Source of the DNA: Pseudomonas sp. C2B4
Lineage (GTDB): Bacteria > Pseudomonadota > Gammaproteobacteria > Pseudomonadales > Pseudomonadaceae
Direction of reading: 5' to 3'
DNA: 64,000 nucleotides
NCBI RefSeq assembly: GCF_013359695.1
Contig: NZ_JABFMU010000012.1
Span: 51,191 to 115,190, forward strand
Positions 37,227 to 45,765 of this stretch are shown here, in pieces. Below the pieces are notes generated by a model. That model did not search any database. It was not told the origin of the DNA and worked only from the letters and a program-made list of their open reading frames with translations. The translations under genes and the position numbers were made by a program. The first letter of the stretch is position 1. Every line of letters starts with the position of its first letter.

Positions 37227-37732
37227 TGTTTACCAACCGCGTAAGACAGGCCATCGCGGCCACCCTGCAAGGCCTGCCGTTGTCGGCGACGGTGGAGGAA
37301 TTCACTCCGCCGAAGATCGAATTCGAAATGGAAGCCTTGGCTGGTGGACGCTTCATCGCCGAGGAAATGGCCAAGAGCGGCAAAGTGCTGGGTGCCACGC
37401 TCGTGCTGCAAGGCGCTGGTCCGGAAATCATGCTGGCGCTGGGCGTGAAGCTGGGTGACGACATTCTGCTGAACGTGCGTGAAGCCGGGCAGGATCAGGA
37501 TGGCAATACCTGGTTCACCTACCACACCGTCGGCGGCAAGCTCAAATCCCTGGCCGAGGCCAAGCTGAAGATGGGCGATAAACCCACCACCACCCTCGAG
37601 CTCGCCTGCCGCACCTACAACCGTCTGGAAAACGGCATCCCAGTGATCGACATTGATGTGCGCACCCAGAAGTTCGTGCTCAACGGCGTCGACATTCTCG
37701 GCGATGCCCGCCGCGCAGTCCTGCTGCCATAA
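37226..37732 (+). CDS. Major tail tube protein
   Basis: 168 aa, gpFII family. MFTNRVRQAIAATLQGLPL start, FTPPKIEFEMEALAGGRFIAEEM near residue 28, and C-terminal DIDVRTQKFVLNGVD. It forms the rigid inner tube. Start ATG overlaps the sheath stop by one base, giving matched sheath/tube synthesis. Confidence 0.95.
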   Translation: MFTNRVRQAIAATLQGLPLSATVEEFTPPKIEFEMEALAGGRFIAEEMAKSGKVLGATLVLQGAGPEIMLALGVKLGDDILLNVREAGQDQDGNTWFTYHTVGGKLKSLAEAKLKMGDKPTTTLELACRTYNRLENGIPVIDIDVRTQKFVLNGVDILGDARRAVLLP

Positions 37733-37750
37733 CCCTCCATAGATAAAGAC

Positions 37751-37778
37751 TGTGGGAGTGGTCAAGTCCGCTCCCACA
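37751..37778. repeat. REP-like short inverted repeat inside the tailocin
   Basis: TGTGGGAG (37751-37758) and CTCCCACA (37771-37778), an 8-bp dyad carrying the outer arms of the REP palindrome but with a diverged core (TGGTCAAGTCCG). It lies in the 73-bp tube-E gap and looks like a REP remnant or a hairpin limiting readthrough from the tube gene. Confidence 0.6.
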
Positions 37779-37805
37779 AGGCTGAAATCACCAAGGAATT
37801 TTTTT

Positions 37806-38390
37806 ATGACCTGGATGCCACCTCAACACGACCTGCTGTCGCCAATCACCGGCGACGACGGGTCGCAGATCGAGCAAATCCAACTCAAACCCTTGTATTA
37901 CGCTGCACAAAAAGAGGCCCTGGCCCGCGCTGGCGATGATGAAGAGGACCAGTTCTTCGAGCTGGCGCTGCTGGCCACCGGTCTGTCGGTCAAGGAACTC
38001 GACCAGCTCAAACGCCCGGACTACGTGACCATCGCCCGATACGTACACGAGATGTCGACCTTGCCGGCTTCGCACTTTCTTGAGCAAGGGGGCGAGGGGA
38101 AGCAATCGATTGTCGACCCCGACGAAGTGACCTTGCTGCAACCGCTTGCTGTAGCAGGCCGCAGCCTGTCGTCCCTGATCCTGGAAATGCCGGTACTGCG
38201 CGCCACCAGGGCGATGAAAAAACACAAGACGCCCAAGGAACGCGCCGAGTTCATCACCGCCCACTGCACCGGTTTGATGATCCCCGACCTGGCCCTGTTG
38301 ACCGTGCCCGACTGGACGCAACTGCAGGTGCGCATCGACGATTTTTTAAATCAACCGGCGGCCTTCTTTCGGAGCGCGACATCGAAGTAA
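37806..38390 (+). CDS. Tail assembly chaperone E (zero-frame product)
   Basis: 194 aa from ATG 37806, which has AAGGA ~10 nt upstream. It resembles P2 gpE-type tail assembly chaperones/XkdN-like proteins (ARAGDDEEDQFFELALLATGLSVKELDQLKRPDY; RATRAMKKHKTP). It ends shortly after the slippery heptamer T_TTT_TTA at 38342-38348, where a fraction of ribosomes should shift to the -1 frame and make the longer E' fusion. It sits between tube and tape-measure genes, the position where this pair occurs in almost all long-tailed phages. Confidence 0.85.
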   Translation: MTWMPPQHDLLSPITGDDGSQIEQIQLKPLYYAAQKEALARAGDDEEDQFFELALLATGLSVKELDQLKRPDYVTIARYVHEMSTLPASHFLEQGGEGKQSIVDPDEVTLLQPLAVAGRSLSSLILEMPVLRATRAMKKHKTPKERAEFITAHCTGLMIPDLALLTVPDWTQLQVRIDDFLNQPAAFFRSATSK

Positions 38391-38512
38391 TCCTCGATGT
38401 GGTGCCGCTCATTTACCGGGTAAGTGAAGCGGAGATTCTGGAGTGGGACGTCGCGAAGGCGTTGCGCCGCTACGACATAGCGATCACTCGCCTTGGCGTG
38501 AAACAGGAGTAG
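37806..38512 (+). CDS. Tail assembly chaperone E/E' (-1 frameshift fusion)
   Basis: Programmed frameshift product. After 181 codons the canonical slippery heptamer T_TTT_TTA (38342-38348, in phase with codons TTT 38343 and TTA 38346) allows -1 slippage. Reading then resumes at 38348 and runs 54 codons (KSTGGLLSERDIEVILDVVP ... ITRLGVKQE) to TAG 38510-38512, total 235 aa. This second frame is open, has no convincing start of its own, and fills the gap between E and the tape measure. P2 uses T_TTT_TTG at the same genetic place. Confidence 0.8.
38342..38348 (+). promoter_or_regulatory. -1 ribosomal frameshift slippery site
   Basis: T TTT TTA in the zero frame of gene E (codons GAT TTT TTA AAT), the X_XXY_YYZ consensus. 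It is followed by an A-run (AAA) rather than an immediately obvious stable hairpin. Confidence 0.8.
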
Positions 38513-38518
38513 AGCGGC

Positions 38519-40690
38519 ATGGCAGACACAAAATATTCACTCAGGAACGCAGGCTTCAATACCGGCGATATATCGTTCGGCGAAGTCGGCCAGGGTGTGA
38601 CTGTGATGAACAGTGCGCCACTCGAGGGGCTCAGCCAGGCACTGGTCACGATCAGTCTCAAAGTTGGCCTGCTGACTGCAGCTATTGATTCGTTGAATTT
38701 GAGACTGTCGTTGCCACGTCCGTTGTCGCAGCCGCTGGATGCCGATGTGAAAGGTATTACGGTCAGTGGGCAAAAATCGACAGATAAAACGAGTGGCGGT
38801 TTCGAACCACCGGACCTGCTGAAATCAGCGATAGCGATGGATTCGGCAATGGCCGATCTGAGAGCGGTGGCTCAACTGACCCAACGCCAGAGCGATGACA
38901 TGGCACAGTCGACCCAGCAGATGGCAATCGCTCCGCTGGTTGCGGCGGGAGGTACCACCGCTGTTGATTTGACAAGAGTCGAGGCCCTGGCGGCTAGCGC
39001 CGGCATTGGTAATGACCTGCCGAATGCCTCGGACAGGCAATTTGAGTTGATGCATTTCGCCAGCGATGCGGCAGTGACCGCGTCGGCATTCAAAGTCCCG
39101 GCCATGGAGGTCGGCGAGATGATGGCCGGCTGGCGCACGTCCATGAAGCTCAGCGGTGTCCAGGCATTCGATCTGGCGGATGCCACCAATCACTTGGGCA
39201 AGATTCCGGGGGGAGCGCAAGCCGCTGACGTGGGTGCCATATTGCAACACCACGGTCGTGCAGCTACAGCGACAGGCCTGATACCTGAGCAAGCCGCTGC
39301 GCTCTCGGCGGCGTTGCTGAATACAGGTACGCAAAAGGCCGATGCCGGTAGTGCTTTCAAAAACATCGTCACGGCGCTGGGCAAGGGGGATCAGGTCTCT
39401 TCGACTGAGCGAAATGCCTGGAGCCAATTGGGTATTGACCCTCGCGAAGTGGCGGGGCTATTGCGCGACAAGGATCAAGCCCCCGGCGCAGTCATGTCGG
39501 TGCTTGCGGCCTTGAATGCACAACCTGCCGAGAATCGCTCGACGCTCGCTACCACTTTGTTTGCCAATGGCGATGAAGCGGCGATGCGCCTGTCGCAAAA
39601 TCTTGCTGATTTGAATGAAGCCTTCTGGCAGGTGAAGGACAAACGTCAATACGCCACGTCCGAACGGGGAGACCAAGGCTCCATCAGGCAGTCGGCATTG
39701 ACGCAGTCCAATACCCGTCAAGGGCAATGGAACATCTTCAATGCACGCAGCGATCGTCTGTCCACAGCCACCGGCGATGCACTGGCGCCCGCAACGGATA
39801 TCACGCTCTCCTCCCTGGGGGCGCTGGTCGACGCCTTGAGTGAGTTGGCCGAAACCTTTCCCCGGACCACCGCGGTCATCGTGGTCGCTGCTGCGGCAAT
39901 CAAACCGCTGGTTGGCGGGCTGTTCAAGGCTGTTGTGGATGAGATGACCAATCAGGTGGCCAAGAAGGTGCTGGGCGGCGCGGCTGCCCGCCTTCCTGGC
40001 CGTTTTGGCGAGGTTTTCTCCGAAGACTTCCGAGCAGGGAGTCGCGGGGACAAAACAGGGATGAGCACCAAGCCGGGCACTGGTTCTCCCGTTGGCTTGA
40101 CCAAGTCTGCGGGGCCACGCGAGGTGCGAGCGTCCACTGCACGTTACGCACTGGGTCCTGTTGCTGCCTTGCGCCCATTGGTCCGCAGGGCACCTGGTCC
40201 GTTAAAGATCATCGGCGCCGTTGCCGATGTCGCCGAAGGCGCGATGGCCGGTGACAAAAGAATGATAGGGGCGGGTCTGGGGGCTGCAGGGGGTGGCTGG
40301 GCAGGCGCAACCGCTGGTTCGGTCGCAGGTGCCGCATTGGGCAGCGTCGTTCCAGTCATCGGTACGGCTATCGGCGGTCTTCTTGGCGGGCTGATAGGTG
40401 GCTGGCTGGGGAGCGAATCCGGCGCGTCTCTCGGGGAAAAACTCGCGGCCCCTGCAGCCGATCGGCTCGGTTCGCCGGCACAGGTCAGCAACGATCTGAT
40501 CAGCACCCGAATGGACAATCAACCCATAACGTTCAACTCCACCATCCAGATCAACGGCCAGGATCAGGCCAGCGCGAGGGAGTTGGCCAATCTAGTGGTG
40601 CAAACGACGCTGGGGCAGTTGGGCCAGTTCATGCCGACCAATGCCCTTGCCACACGACGTGATACGGCCCTGACAGATGGAGCGGCTTGA
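38519..40690 (+). CDS. Tail tape measure protein
   Basis: 723 aa, the longest gene of the cluster; its length sets tail length. The TP901-type tape-measure central region (VTASAFKVPAMEVGEMMAGWRTS; TGTQKADAGSAFKNIVTALGKGD) is flanked by helical segments. A Gly/Ala-rich hydrophobic C-terminal stretch (residues ~575-640, GGLLGGLIGGWLG) could insert in membrane during ejection. Starts 6 bp after the E' stop. It shares the stop/start junction with gene U (40690). Confidence 0.92.
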   Translation: MADTKYSLRNAGFNTGDISFGEVGQGVTVMNSAPLEGLSQALVTISLKVGLLTAAIDSLNLRLSLPRPLSQPLDADVKGITVSGQKSTDKTSGGFEPPDLLKSAIAMDSAMADLRAVAQLTQRQSDDMAQSTQQMAIAPLVAAGGTTAVDLTRVEALAASAGIGNDLPNASDRQFELMHFASDAAVTASAFKVPAMEVGEMMAGWRTSMKLSGVQAFDLADATNHLGKIPGGAQAADVGAILQHHGRAATATGLIPEQAAALSAALLNTGTQKADAGSAFKNIVTALGKGDQVSSTERNAWSQLGIDPREVAGLLRDKDQAPGAVMSVLAALNAQPAENRSTLATTLFANGDEAAMRLSQNLADLNEAFWQVKDKRQYATSERGDQGSIRQSALTQSNTRQGQWNIFNARSDRLSTATGDALAPATDITLSSLGALVDALSELAETFPRTTAVIVVAAAAIKPLVGGLFKAVVDEMTNQVAKKVLGGAAARLPGRFGEVFSEDFRAGSRGDKTGMSTKPGTGSPVGLTKSAGPREVRASTARYALGPVAALRPLVRRAPGPLKIIGAVADVAEGAMAGDKRMIGAGLGAAGGGWAGATAGSVAGAALGSVVPVIGTAIGGLLGGLIGGWLGSESGASLGEKLAAPAADRLGSPAQVSNDLISTRMDNQPITFNSTIQINGQDQASARELANLVVQTTLGQLGQFMPTNALATRRDTALTDGAA

Positions 40691-41073
40691 TGAAACAGCA
40701 AATGGCACTGGGCAGTTTCATTTTTGGTCTGTCCAGAAATTTCGCTTACAGCACCCTGCAGCGTAAGTCGGGGGGTGGTTGGACAAACATCGATATCCTC
40801 ACCAGCAAACCCAAGTCCAGCCAGACCGGCCAAGACTTGCAGGGCCTGATTATCGGGGGCAAGTCGATGTATGCGCAGGCGATGGATCGCCTGGATGAAT
40901 TGCGCGCCTTGCAGGCGCTGCGAGTGCCGTTGCCGCTGGTCGATGGCATTGGTCGTAACTGGGGGCTATGGCGCATCAACAACTTAACGGAGAACCAGAG
41001 CCTGATCATCGATGATGGCACGGCGATGGTGATTGATTGGACGGTCGAGTTGGCGGAGTTTACCCATGCGTAA
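40690..41073 (+). CDS. Tail protein U
   Basis: 127 aa, P2 gpU-like tail-end protein: MKQQMALGSFIFGLSRNFAY at the start and GLWRINNLTENQSLIIDDG near residue 95. It caps tube/sheath or links to the baseplate. Start ATG at 40690 overlaps the last base of the tape-measure stop; the end overlaps gene X by 8 bp. Confidence 0.9.
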   Translation: MKQQMALGSFIFGLSRNFAYSTLQRKSGGGWTNIDILTSKPKSSQTGQDLQGLIIGGKSMYAQAMDRLDELRALQALRVPLPLVDGIGRNWGLWRINNLTENQSLIIDDGTAMVIDWTVELAEFTHA

Positions 41074-41278
41074 AGTCAGAAGTATTGCCGGCGATTCGGT
41101 GAATTTGCTGCTGTTTCGGGAGCTGGGCCGCAGTGACGATGCACTGGAAGACGCGCTGTGGCAGCTCAACCCGACACTGGCCGAGCAGGGGGGCGTATTG
41201 TCCGCGGGCGTCTTGATTGTGCTGCCGGAAATCGATTCCCGGCCCATTGTCACCCGACCGGTATCAGCCTGGGATTAA
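41066..41278 (+). CDS. Tail protein X
   Basis: 70 aa, P2 gpX-like with a LysM-like fold: the DSVNLLLFRELGRSDDALEDALWQLN segment and the LSAGVLIVLPE strand. The start at 41066 (MRKVRSIAG) is preferred since the open frame upstream lies inside U. It connects the spike complex to the tube. Confidence 0.88.
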   Translation: MRKVRSIAGDSVNLLLFRELGRSDDALEDALWQLNPTLAEQGGVLSAGVLIVLPEIDSRPIVTRPVSAWD

Positions 41279-41287
41279 GGAGGCGCT

Positions 41288-42304
41288 ATGGCTTTGGGAT
41301 TCACTCCCGCGGTGGAGATTTACGGTGCCAACGCGGCACTGCTCAACGAGCGTTTGATCGACTGGCAGCACATTGATGCGGCAGGAATCGAGTCTGATCA
41401 GTTGACGCTGACGATCGATCTGCACGGATTGGAGGGGCTGCCGGATCTGGGTGGAAAAATCGGCTTGCGCGTCGGCTATCTGGAGTCGGGGCTAATGGAC
41501 AAAGGTGAGTTCGTGATTAGTCGTCGCACGCCCAAGTTGTTTCCCCTGACCTTGACGCTGGTGGCCACGGCAGCGCCGTTCAGGGTGGCGGACGAAACGG
41601 GTTTCAAGCTGCGCCGATCCGTCAGCCACGGCCCGACGACCCTTGGCGCGCTGTTTCGCCTGCTGGCTTCGCGACACGGATTTTCGCCCCGTGTCGCGCC
41701 CGATCTGTCCATGATCAAGATTGAACACATCGATCAGTCCAATGAAACCGACATGGGTTTTCTGACGCGCCTGGCCTGGATTCATGACGCGGTGGCCAAG
41801 CCGATCAATGAGCTGTATGTGCTGGCGCGGCGTGGTCAGGCCAAATCGTTGTCGGGCAAGGTATTGCCGAGTGTTCGCCTGTCGGTAACGACAAACAATC
41901 GGCCGGACGATCACGCCTTCATCGCCGCGACTCTGGATGAGACCGCCCGGGCGAAATACCAGGGCTGCAAAATGAGTTGGTGGGACGCTGCGGCCGGAAA
42001 GGAGCGGGTGGTCGCCAGCGGCATCGCGCCGTTCAAGAGCGTGCGGCGGCGTTGCCAGAATGCGGAGGAAGCCCTGCTAGCCTGTGAAGGTGAAGTGCGC
42101 CGAATGATGCGCGAAGCGCTCAAGGTGCAGATCGATTGTCCTGGCAACCCCGCCCTGTCCGCCGAAGGGGTCGTGGTGCTGGACGATACCTGGCCCGATT
42201 TCATGCGCGGGCGTTGGTCCATCGACAAGGTGACGGCCGGTGGTACTCGAAAAGACAGCTATCGCTGCAAAATTGCGGCGACTTGCCTGGGGGCGACGAC
42301 ATAA
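41288..42304 (+). CDS. Tail protein D (baseplate hub)
   Basis: 338 aa, late control gene D family. MALGFTPAVEIYGANAALLNERLIDW start, an IEHIDQSNETDMGFLTRLA segment (residues ~148-166), and the C-terminal DTWPDFMRGRWSIDKV motif. It forms the hub through which the tube is assembled. GGAGG sits 8 nt before the ATG. Confidence 0.9.
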   Translation: MALGFTPAVEIYGANAALLNERLIDWQHIDAAGIESDQLTLTIDLHGLEGLPDLGGKIGLRVGYLESGLMDKGEFVISRRTPKLFPLTLTLVATAAPFRVADETGFKLRRSVSHGPTTLGALFRLLASRHGFSPRVAPDLSMIKIEHIDQSNETDMGFLTRLAWIHDAVAKPINELYVLARRGQAKSLSGKVLPSVRLSVTTNNRPDDHAFIAATLDETARAKYQGCKMSWWDAAAGKERVVASGIAPFKSVRRRCQNAEEALLACEGEVRRMMREALKVQIDCPGNPALSAEGVVVLDDTWPDFMRGRWSIDKVTAGGTRKDSYRCKIAATCLGATT

Positions 42305-42453
42305 CACGAGGCAACAATTGCAGAGCCCACTCTCGTTGGCTGTGACTGTAACCTCATGATCATCCGGGGTTGTCGGCCGCAGGACACATTGCGGGCGTGC
42401 TTGCAGGACAATCCCAATCGTGTGAGTCCCCCCATTACTCACCGGAGCGAACG

Positions 42454-43017
42454 ATGCATCTGACTGAGCAACAGTTACTCAAGATATTCCCCAACGCCCG
42501 CCTCCAAGCGGGCGTTTTCATTTCTGTCCTCAACAGCGCCATGGCTCACCGCAATATCAATACGCCCATGCGTGTAGCTGCGTTTCTCGCCCAGGTCGGC
42601 CACGAATCGGGGCAGTTGCAATACGTACGTGAGCTGGGCAGCGATCAATATTTGAGCAAGTACGATACGGGTACGCTCGCTTCGCGCCTGGGCAATACGG
42701 TGGAGCCCGACGGCGATGGGCAACGCTATCGCGGTCGAGGCCTGATCCAGATCACCGGTCGTAACAACTATCGTCAATGCAGCCTCGGGTTGTTTGGCGA
42801 CGAGCGCTTGCTTGCCTTTCCTGAACTGCTGGAGCACCCGCAGTGGGCCGCTGAATCTGCCGCGTGGTTCTGGGAGCAAAACGGATTGAATGAACTGGCC
42901 GACCGCGATCAGTTCAACAGCATTACCCGCCGCATCAACGGCGGTCTGAACGGGCTGCAGGATCGCTTGCAGCTCTGGGCGCGGGCGAGGGCGGTGTTAT
43001 GTCAGCCTTCGATTTGA
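42454..43017 (+). CDS. Endolysin (glycoside hydrolase family 19-like)
   Basis: 187 aa from ATG 42454 (MHLTEQQLLKIFPNARLQAG). The chitinase/lysozyme fold motifs RVAAFLAQVGHESGQLQYVRE (catalytic Glu in GHES) and RYRGRGLIQITGRNNY, AAWFWEQNGLN and ITRRINGG are clear. It has no signal peptide, so it depends on the holin for release. It degrades the producer's peptidoglycan to release tailocin particles. A terminator-like hairpin lies within its first 15 codons. Ends overlapping the Rz gene by 19 bp. Confidence 0.93.
   Translation: MHLTEQQLLKIFPNARLQAGVFISVLNSAMAHRNINTPMRVAAFLAQVGHESGQLQYVRELGSDQYLSKYDTGTLASRLGNTVEPDGDGQRYRGRGLIQITGRNNYRQCSLGLFGDERLLAFPELLEHPQWAAESAAWFWEQNGLNELADRDQFNSITRRINGGLNGLQDRLQLWARARAVLCQPSI
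42493..42518 (+). terminator. Terminator-like hairpin inside the endolysin gene
   Basis: AACGCCCGC-ctccaa-GCGGGCGTT is a perfect 9-bp stem followed by TTCATTTCT, inside codons 14-22 of the endolysin. The sequence is coding, so its role is uncertain. Confidence 0.5.
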
Positions 43018-43523
43018 TTCCTGCGCCTTACCGAATGATCGGTGTAGTTGTGTTACTGGTCATGTTGGCCGGTGGCTCGGCGGCGCTGGCCTGGCGTGTG
43101 CAGGATTGGCGTTATGGGCGGCTACTGGCAGAGCAGGCGAAATTGCACGGTGAAACGCTGACTCAATTGACACGGATTGCGGCGAAGCGGCAAGAAGCCG
43201 AGCAGAACAAACGGCTGGCTCTTGAGCAACGGCTTTCGACCAGCGAACAAACCCATTACCGAGTGTTGAGCGATGTCCAACGTGATCAGGATCGCCTGCG
43301 CGATCGTCTTGCCACTGCTGATGTGCGCCTGTCAGTCCTCCTCGATGCCGGTGCCGGTGTCGTGCCAGCCACCTCCAGCGCCGGCGGCGTGGATCATGGA
43401 GGGGTACGCGCCCGACTTGACCCGACGCATGCTCAACGAATTATCGCCATCACCGATGCCGGCGACCTTGGATTGATTGCCTTGCAGGCCTGTCAGGCTT
43501 ATGTAAGAGCACTGATCCGCTAA
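42999..43523 (+). CDS. Inner-membrane spanin (Rz-like)
   Basis: 174 aa. One N-terminal membrane anchor (residues ~14-33, IGVVVLLVMLAGGSAALAW) is followed by a long periplasmic coiled coil rich in Glu/Arg/Gln (AAKRQEAEQNKRLALEQRLS), the layout of Rz/DUF2514-type i-spanins. Its start overlaps the endolysin end by 19 bp. An out-of-frame lipoprotein gene (Rz1) is nested inside it. It acts with Rz1 to fuse inner and outer membranes at lysis. Confidence 0.85.
   Translation: MSAFDLIPAPYRMIGVVVLLVMLAGGSAALAWRVQDWRYGRLLAEQAKLHGETLTQLTRIAAKRQEAEQNKRLALEQRLSTSEQTHYRVLSDVQRDQDRLRDRLATADVRLSVLLDAGAGVVPATSSAGGVDHGGVRARLDPTHAQRIIAITDAGDLGLIALQACQAYVRALIR
43273..43476 (+). CDS. Outer-membrane spanin lipoprotein (Rz1-like), nested in Rz
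   Basis: 67 aa in the +1 frame inside the Rz gene. A signal peptide (VIRIACAIVLPLLMCAC) with Cys at positions 18 and 20 gives a non-canonical lipobox (LLMC or MCAC). A short proline-rich tail (SCQPPPAPAAW) follows, the hallmark of Rz1 o-spanins. The nesting is as in lambda Rz/Rz1. Confidence 0.75.
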   Translation: MSNVIRIACAIVLPLLMCACQSSSMPVPVSCQPPPAPAAWIMEGYAPDLTRRMLNELSPSPMPATLD

Positions 43524-43597
43524 CATCTTGTTCGACCCTGTAACTTGCAAGCGCGATGCGCTCGTGTACGGTAGGTCTCATTCCGCCCCAACAGGAG

Positions 43598-44104
43598 ATG
43601 CCCGTGAAAGTAATCACCCAGCTGGCCGCTGACCTTGGCAGGCAATTGCAGATGCTCAACGCCCATGTTTCTACGGCCGAGTCTTGTACCGGTGGCGGGA
43701 TCGCCGAGGCCATTACCCGTATCCCCGGCAGCTCGGCGTGGTTTGAGGCCGGTTATGTCACTTACTCCAATCTGCAGAAGAACCTGCAATTGAATGTCCC
43801 GGTGGAGTTGTTTACCACGGTGGGGGCGGTCAGTCGCGAGGTGGTCGAGGCGATGGCAAAAGGCGCCCAGGACAAAAGCCGCGCGTTTTTTTCCGTGGCG
43901 GTCAGTGGCGTCGCCGGGCCGGACGGGGGTTCGCCGAGCAAGCCGGTAGGCACGGTCTGGCTGGCCTGGGGCGTGGGCGAGCGGGTGTTCAGCGAGTTGC
44001 AGCACTTCCCTGGTGACCGCGACGAGGTCCGCCGACAAACGGTGAAGGCCGCGCTAGAGGGGTTGCTGCGCTATACCGCGGCAGAAATATCAAATCAGGG
44101 GTAG
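43598..44104 (+). CDS. pncC: CinA C-terminal domain protein / nicotinamide-nucleotide amidase PncC
   Basis: 168 aa from ATG 43598, which has CAGGAG upstream. The family core is clear: [25 protein letters not shown] and [25 protein letters not shown]. It deamidates nicotinamide mononucleotide, recycling pyridine nucleotides; it is a single-domain form without the N-terminal CinA domain. Often called cinA in pseudomonads. It sits upstream of recA and marks the right border of the tailocin. Confidence 0.92.
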   Translation: MPVKVITQLAADLGRQLQMLNAHVSTAESCTGGGIAEAITRIPGSSAWFEAGYVTYSNLQKNLQLNVPVELFTTVGAVSREVVEAMAKGAQDKSRAFFSVAVSGVAGPDGGSPSKPVGTVWLAWGVGERVFSELQHFPGDRDEVRRQTVKAALEGLLRYTAAEISNQG

Positions 44105-44131
44105 GCGATCCTCAAGCGCTGTGGAATAATA

Positions 44132-44147
44132 CTGGCTACTTATACAG
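44132..44147 (+). promoter_or_regulatory. LexA (SOS) box of recA
   Basis: CTGGCTACTTATACAG fits the CTG-N10-CAG LexA consensus, 41 bp upstream of the recA start. Confidence 0.85.
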
Positions 44148-44187
44148 GTGTTGGCCGTCAGGCCTTATTGATTACGTGAGGACTTTA

Positions 44188-45246
44188 ATGGACGACAACA
44201 AGAAGAAAGCCTTGGCTGCGGCCCTGGGTCAGATCGAACGTCAATTCGGCAAGGGTGCCGTAATGCGTATGGGCGATCAGGACCGTCAGGCGATCCCGGC
44301 CATCTCTACTGGCTCTCTGGGTCTGGACATCGCACTGGGCATTGGCGGTCTGCCGAAGGGCCGCATTGTTGAAATCTACGGTCCTGAATCTTCCGGTAAA
44401 ACCACACTGACATTGTCCGTGATCGCCCAGGCTCAAAAAGCCGGCGCGACCTGCGCATTCGTCGACGCCGAACACGCCCTCGACCCTGAATACGCCGGCA
44501 AGCTGGGCGTCAACGTCGACGACCTGCTGGTTTCCCAGCCGGATACCGGTGAGCAAGCCCTGGAAATCACCGATATGCTGGTGCGTTCCAACGCGGTTGA
44601 CGTGATCATCGTCGACTCCGTGGCAGCCCTGGTGCCAAAGGCTGAAATCGAAGGCGAAATGGGTGACATGCACGTGGGCCTGCAAGCCCGTCTGATGTCC
44701 CAGGCGCTGCGTAAGATCACCGGTAACATCAAGAACGCCAACTGCCTGGTCATCTTCATCAACCAGATCCGTATGAAAATCGGTGTGATGTTCGGTAGCC
44801 CGGAAACCACCACCGGTGGTAACGCACTGAAGTTTTACGCCTCGGTTCGTCTGGACATCCGCCGTACAGGCGCGGTGAAAGAAGGTGATGAAGTCGTTGG
44901 TAGCGAAACCCGCGTCAAGGTTGTGAAGAACAAGGTGGCTTCGCCGTTCCGTCAGGCCGAGTTCCAGATTCTTTACGGCAAGGGCATCTACCTCAATGGC
45001 GAGATGATCGACCTGGGCGTTCTGCACGGCTTTGTCGAGAAATCCGGTGCCTGGTATGCCTACAACGGCACCAAGATTGGTCAGGGCAAGGCCAACTCGG
45101 CCAAGTACCTGGCGGATAACCCGGATGTTGCCGCAGCTCTGGAAAAACAACTGCGCGACAAGTTGCTGTCTCCAGCAGCAGTAGCAGAGTCCAAGGCTTC
45201 TGCGGTCAAAGAGACCGAAGACGATCTGGCCGACGCTGATATCTGA
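44188..45246 (+). CDS. recA: Recombinase RecA
   Basis: 352 aa. It drives homologous recombination and stimulates self-cleavage of LexA-type repressors. Start ATG 44188 ([21 protein letters not shown]); an in-frame extension of four codons upstream is less likely. Walker [13 protein letters not shown] (residues ~67-78), Walker [15 protein letters not shown], and the acidic C-terminal tail ([11 protein letters not shown]). It is preceded by a LexA box. Its product should also trigger the tailocin repressor encoded 15 kb upstream. Confidence 0.98.
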   Translation: MDDNKKKALAAALGQIERQFGKGAVMRMGDQDRQAIPAISTGSLGLDIALGIGGLPKGRIVEIYGPESSGKTTLTLSVIAQAQKAGATCAFVDAEHALDPEYAGKLGVNVDDLLVSQPDTGEQALEITDMLVRSNAVDVIIVDSVAALVPKAEIEGEMGDMHVGLQARLMSQALRKITGNIKNANCLVIFINQIRMKIGVMFGSPETTTGGNALKFYASVRLDIRRTGAVKEGDEVVGSETRVKVVKNKVASPFRQAEFQILYGKGIYLNGEMIDLGVLHGFVEKSGAWYAYNGTKIGQGKANSAKYLADNPDVAAALEKQLRDKLLSPAAVAESKASAVKETEDDLADADI

Positions 45247-45254
45247 TTGATCCG

Positions 45255-45722
45255 ATGATCGCCGTACTCGATACACTCGTCGCGGTGCGGCGAACCGCCA
45301 TGGACCTGCTCGCACGACGCGAGCACGGTCGTGTCGAGCTGACGCGTAAACTGCGTCAGCGCGGCGCTCTCCCTGAAATGATTGAAACAGCGCTCGACCG
45401 ATTGACGGAAGAGGGCCTGCTCTCCGAATCCCGTTACCTCGAAAGTTTCGTTTCCTACCGTGCCCGTTCGGGTTATGGCCCTTTGCGTATACGTGAAGAG
45501 CTGAGTCAGCGCGGACTGCAGCGTAGTGATATCGAACTTGCCTTGCGTGAGAGTGGTATCGATTGGCAGGCGCAGCTGGAGGACACCTGGCGGCGCAAGT
45601 TCTCCGGGCAGTTACCTATAGATGCCCGGGAGCGTGCCAAGCAAGGCAGGTTCCTGGCATATCGGGGATACTCCATGGAAATGATCAACCGTTTGTTCAG
45701 CGGCCGGGGAATGGACGATTGA
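45255..45722 (+). CDS. recX: Regulatory protein RecX
   Basis: 155 aa, starting 8 bp after recA. Repeated three-helix units are visible ([64 protein letters not shown]). It binds RecA filaments and inhibits recombinase activity. Same operon as recA. Confidence 0.95.
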   Translation: MIAVLDTLVAVRRTAMDLLARREHGRVELTRKLRQRGALPEMIETALDRLTEEGLLSESRYLESFVSYRARSGYGPLRIREELSQRGLQRSDIELALRESGIDWQAQLEDTWRRKFSGQLPIDARERAKQGRFLAYRGYSMEMINRLFSGRGMDD

Positions 45723-45739
45723 CTGAAACGGCTCGCTAT

Positions 45740-45765
45740 TTCGATAGCGGGCCGTTTTTTTTGCC
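45740..45765 (+). terminator. recX terminator
   Basis: CGGCTCGCTATTTCGATAGCGGGCCG stem-loop followed by TTTTTTTT, downstream of recX. It also faces the end of the convergent LOG gene. Confidence 0.8.

Noticed and set aside
29280..43560. Intact prophage with attachment sites
   Set aside because: No integrase, capsid, portal, terminase or replication genes and no direct repeats seen at the borders; a domesticated tailocin fits better.
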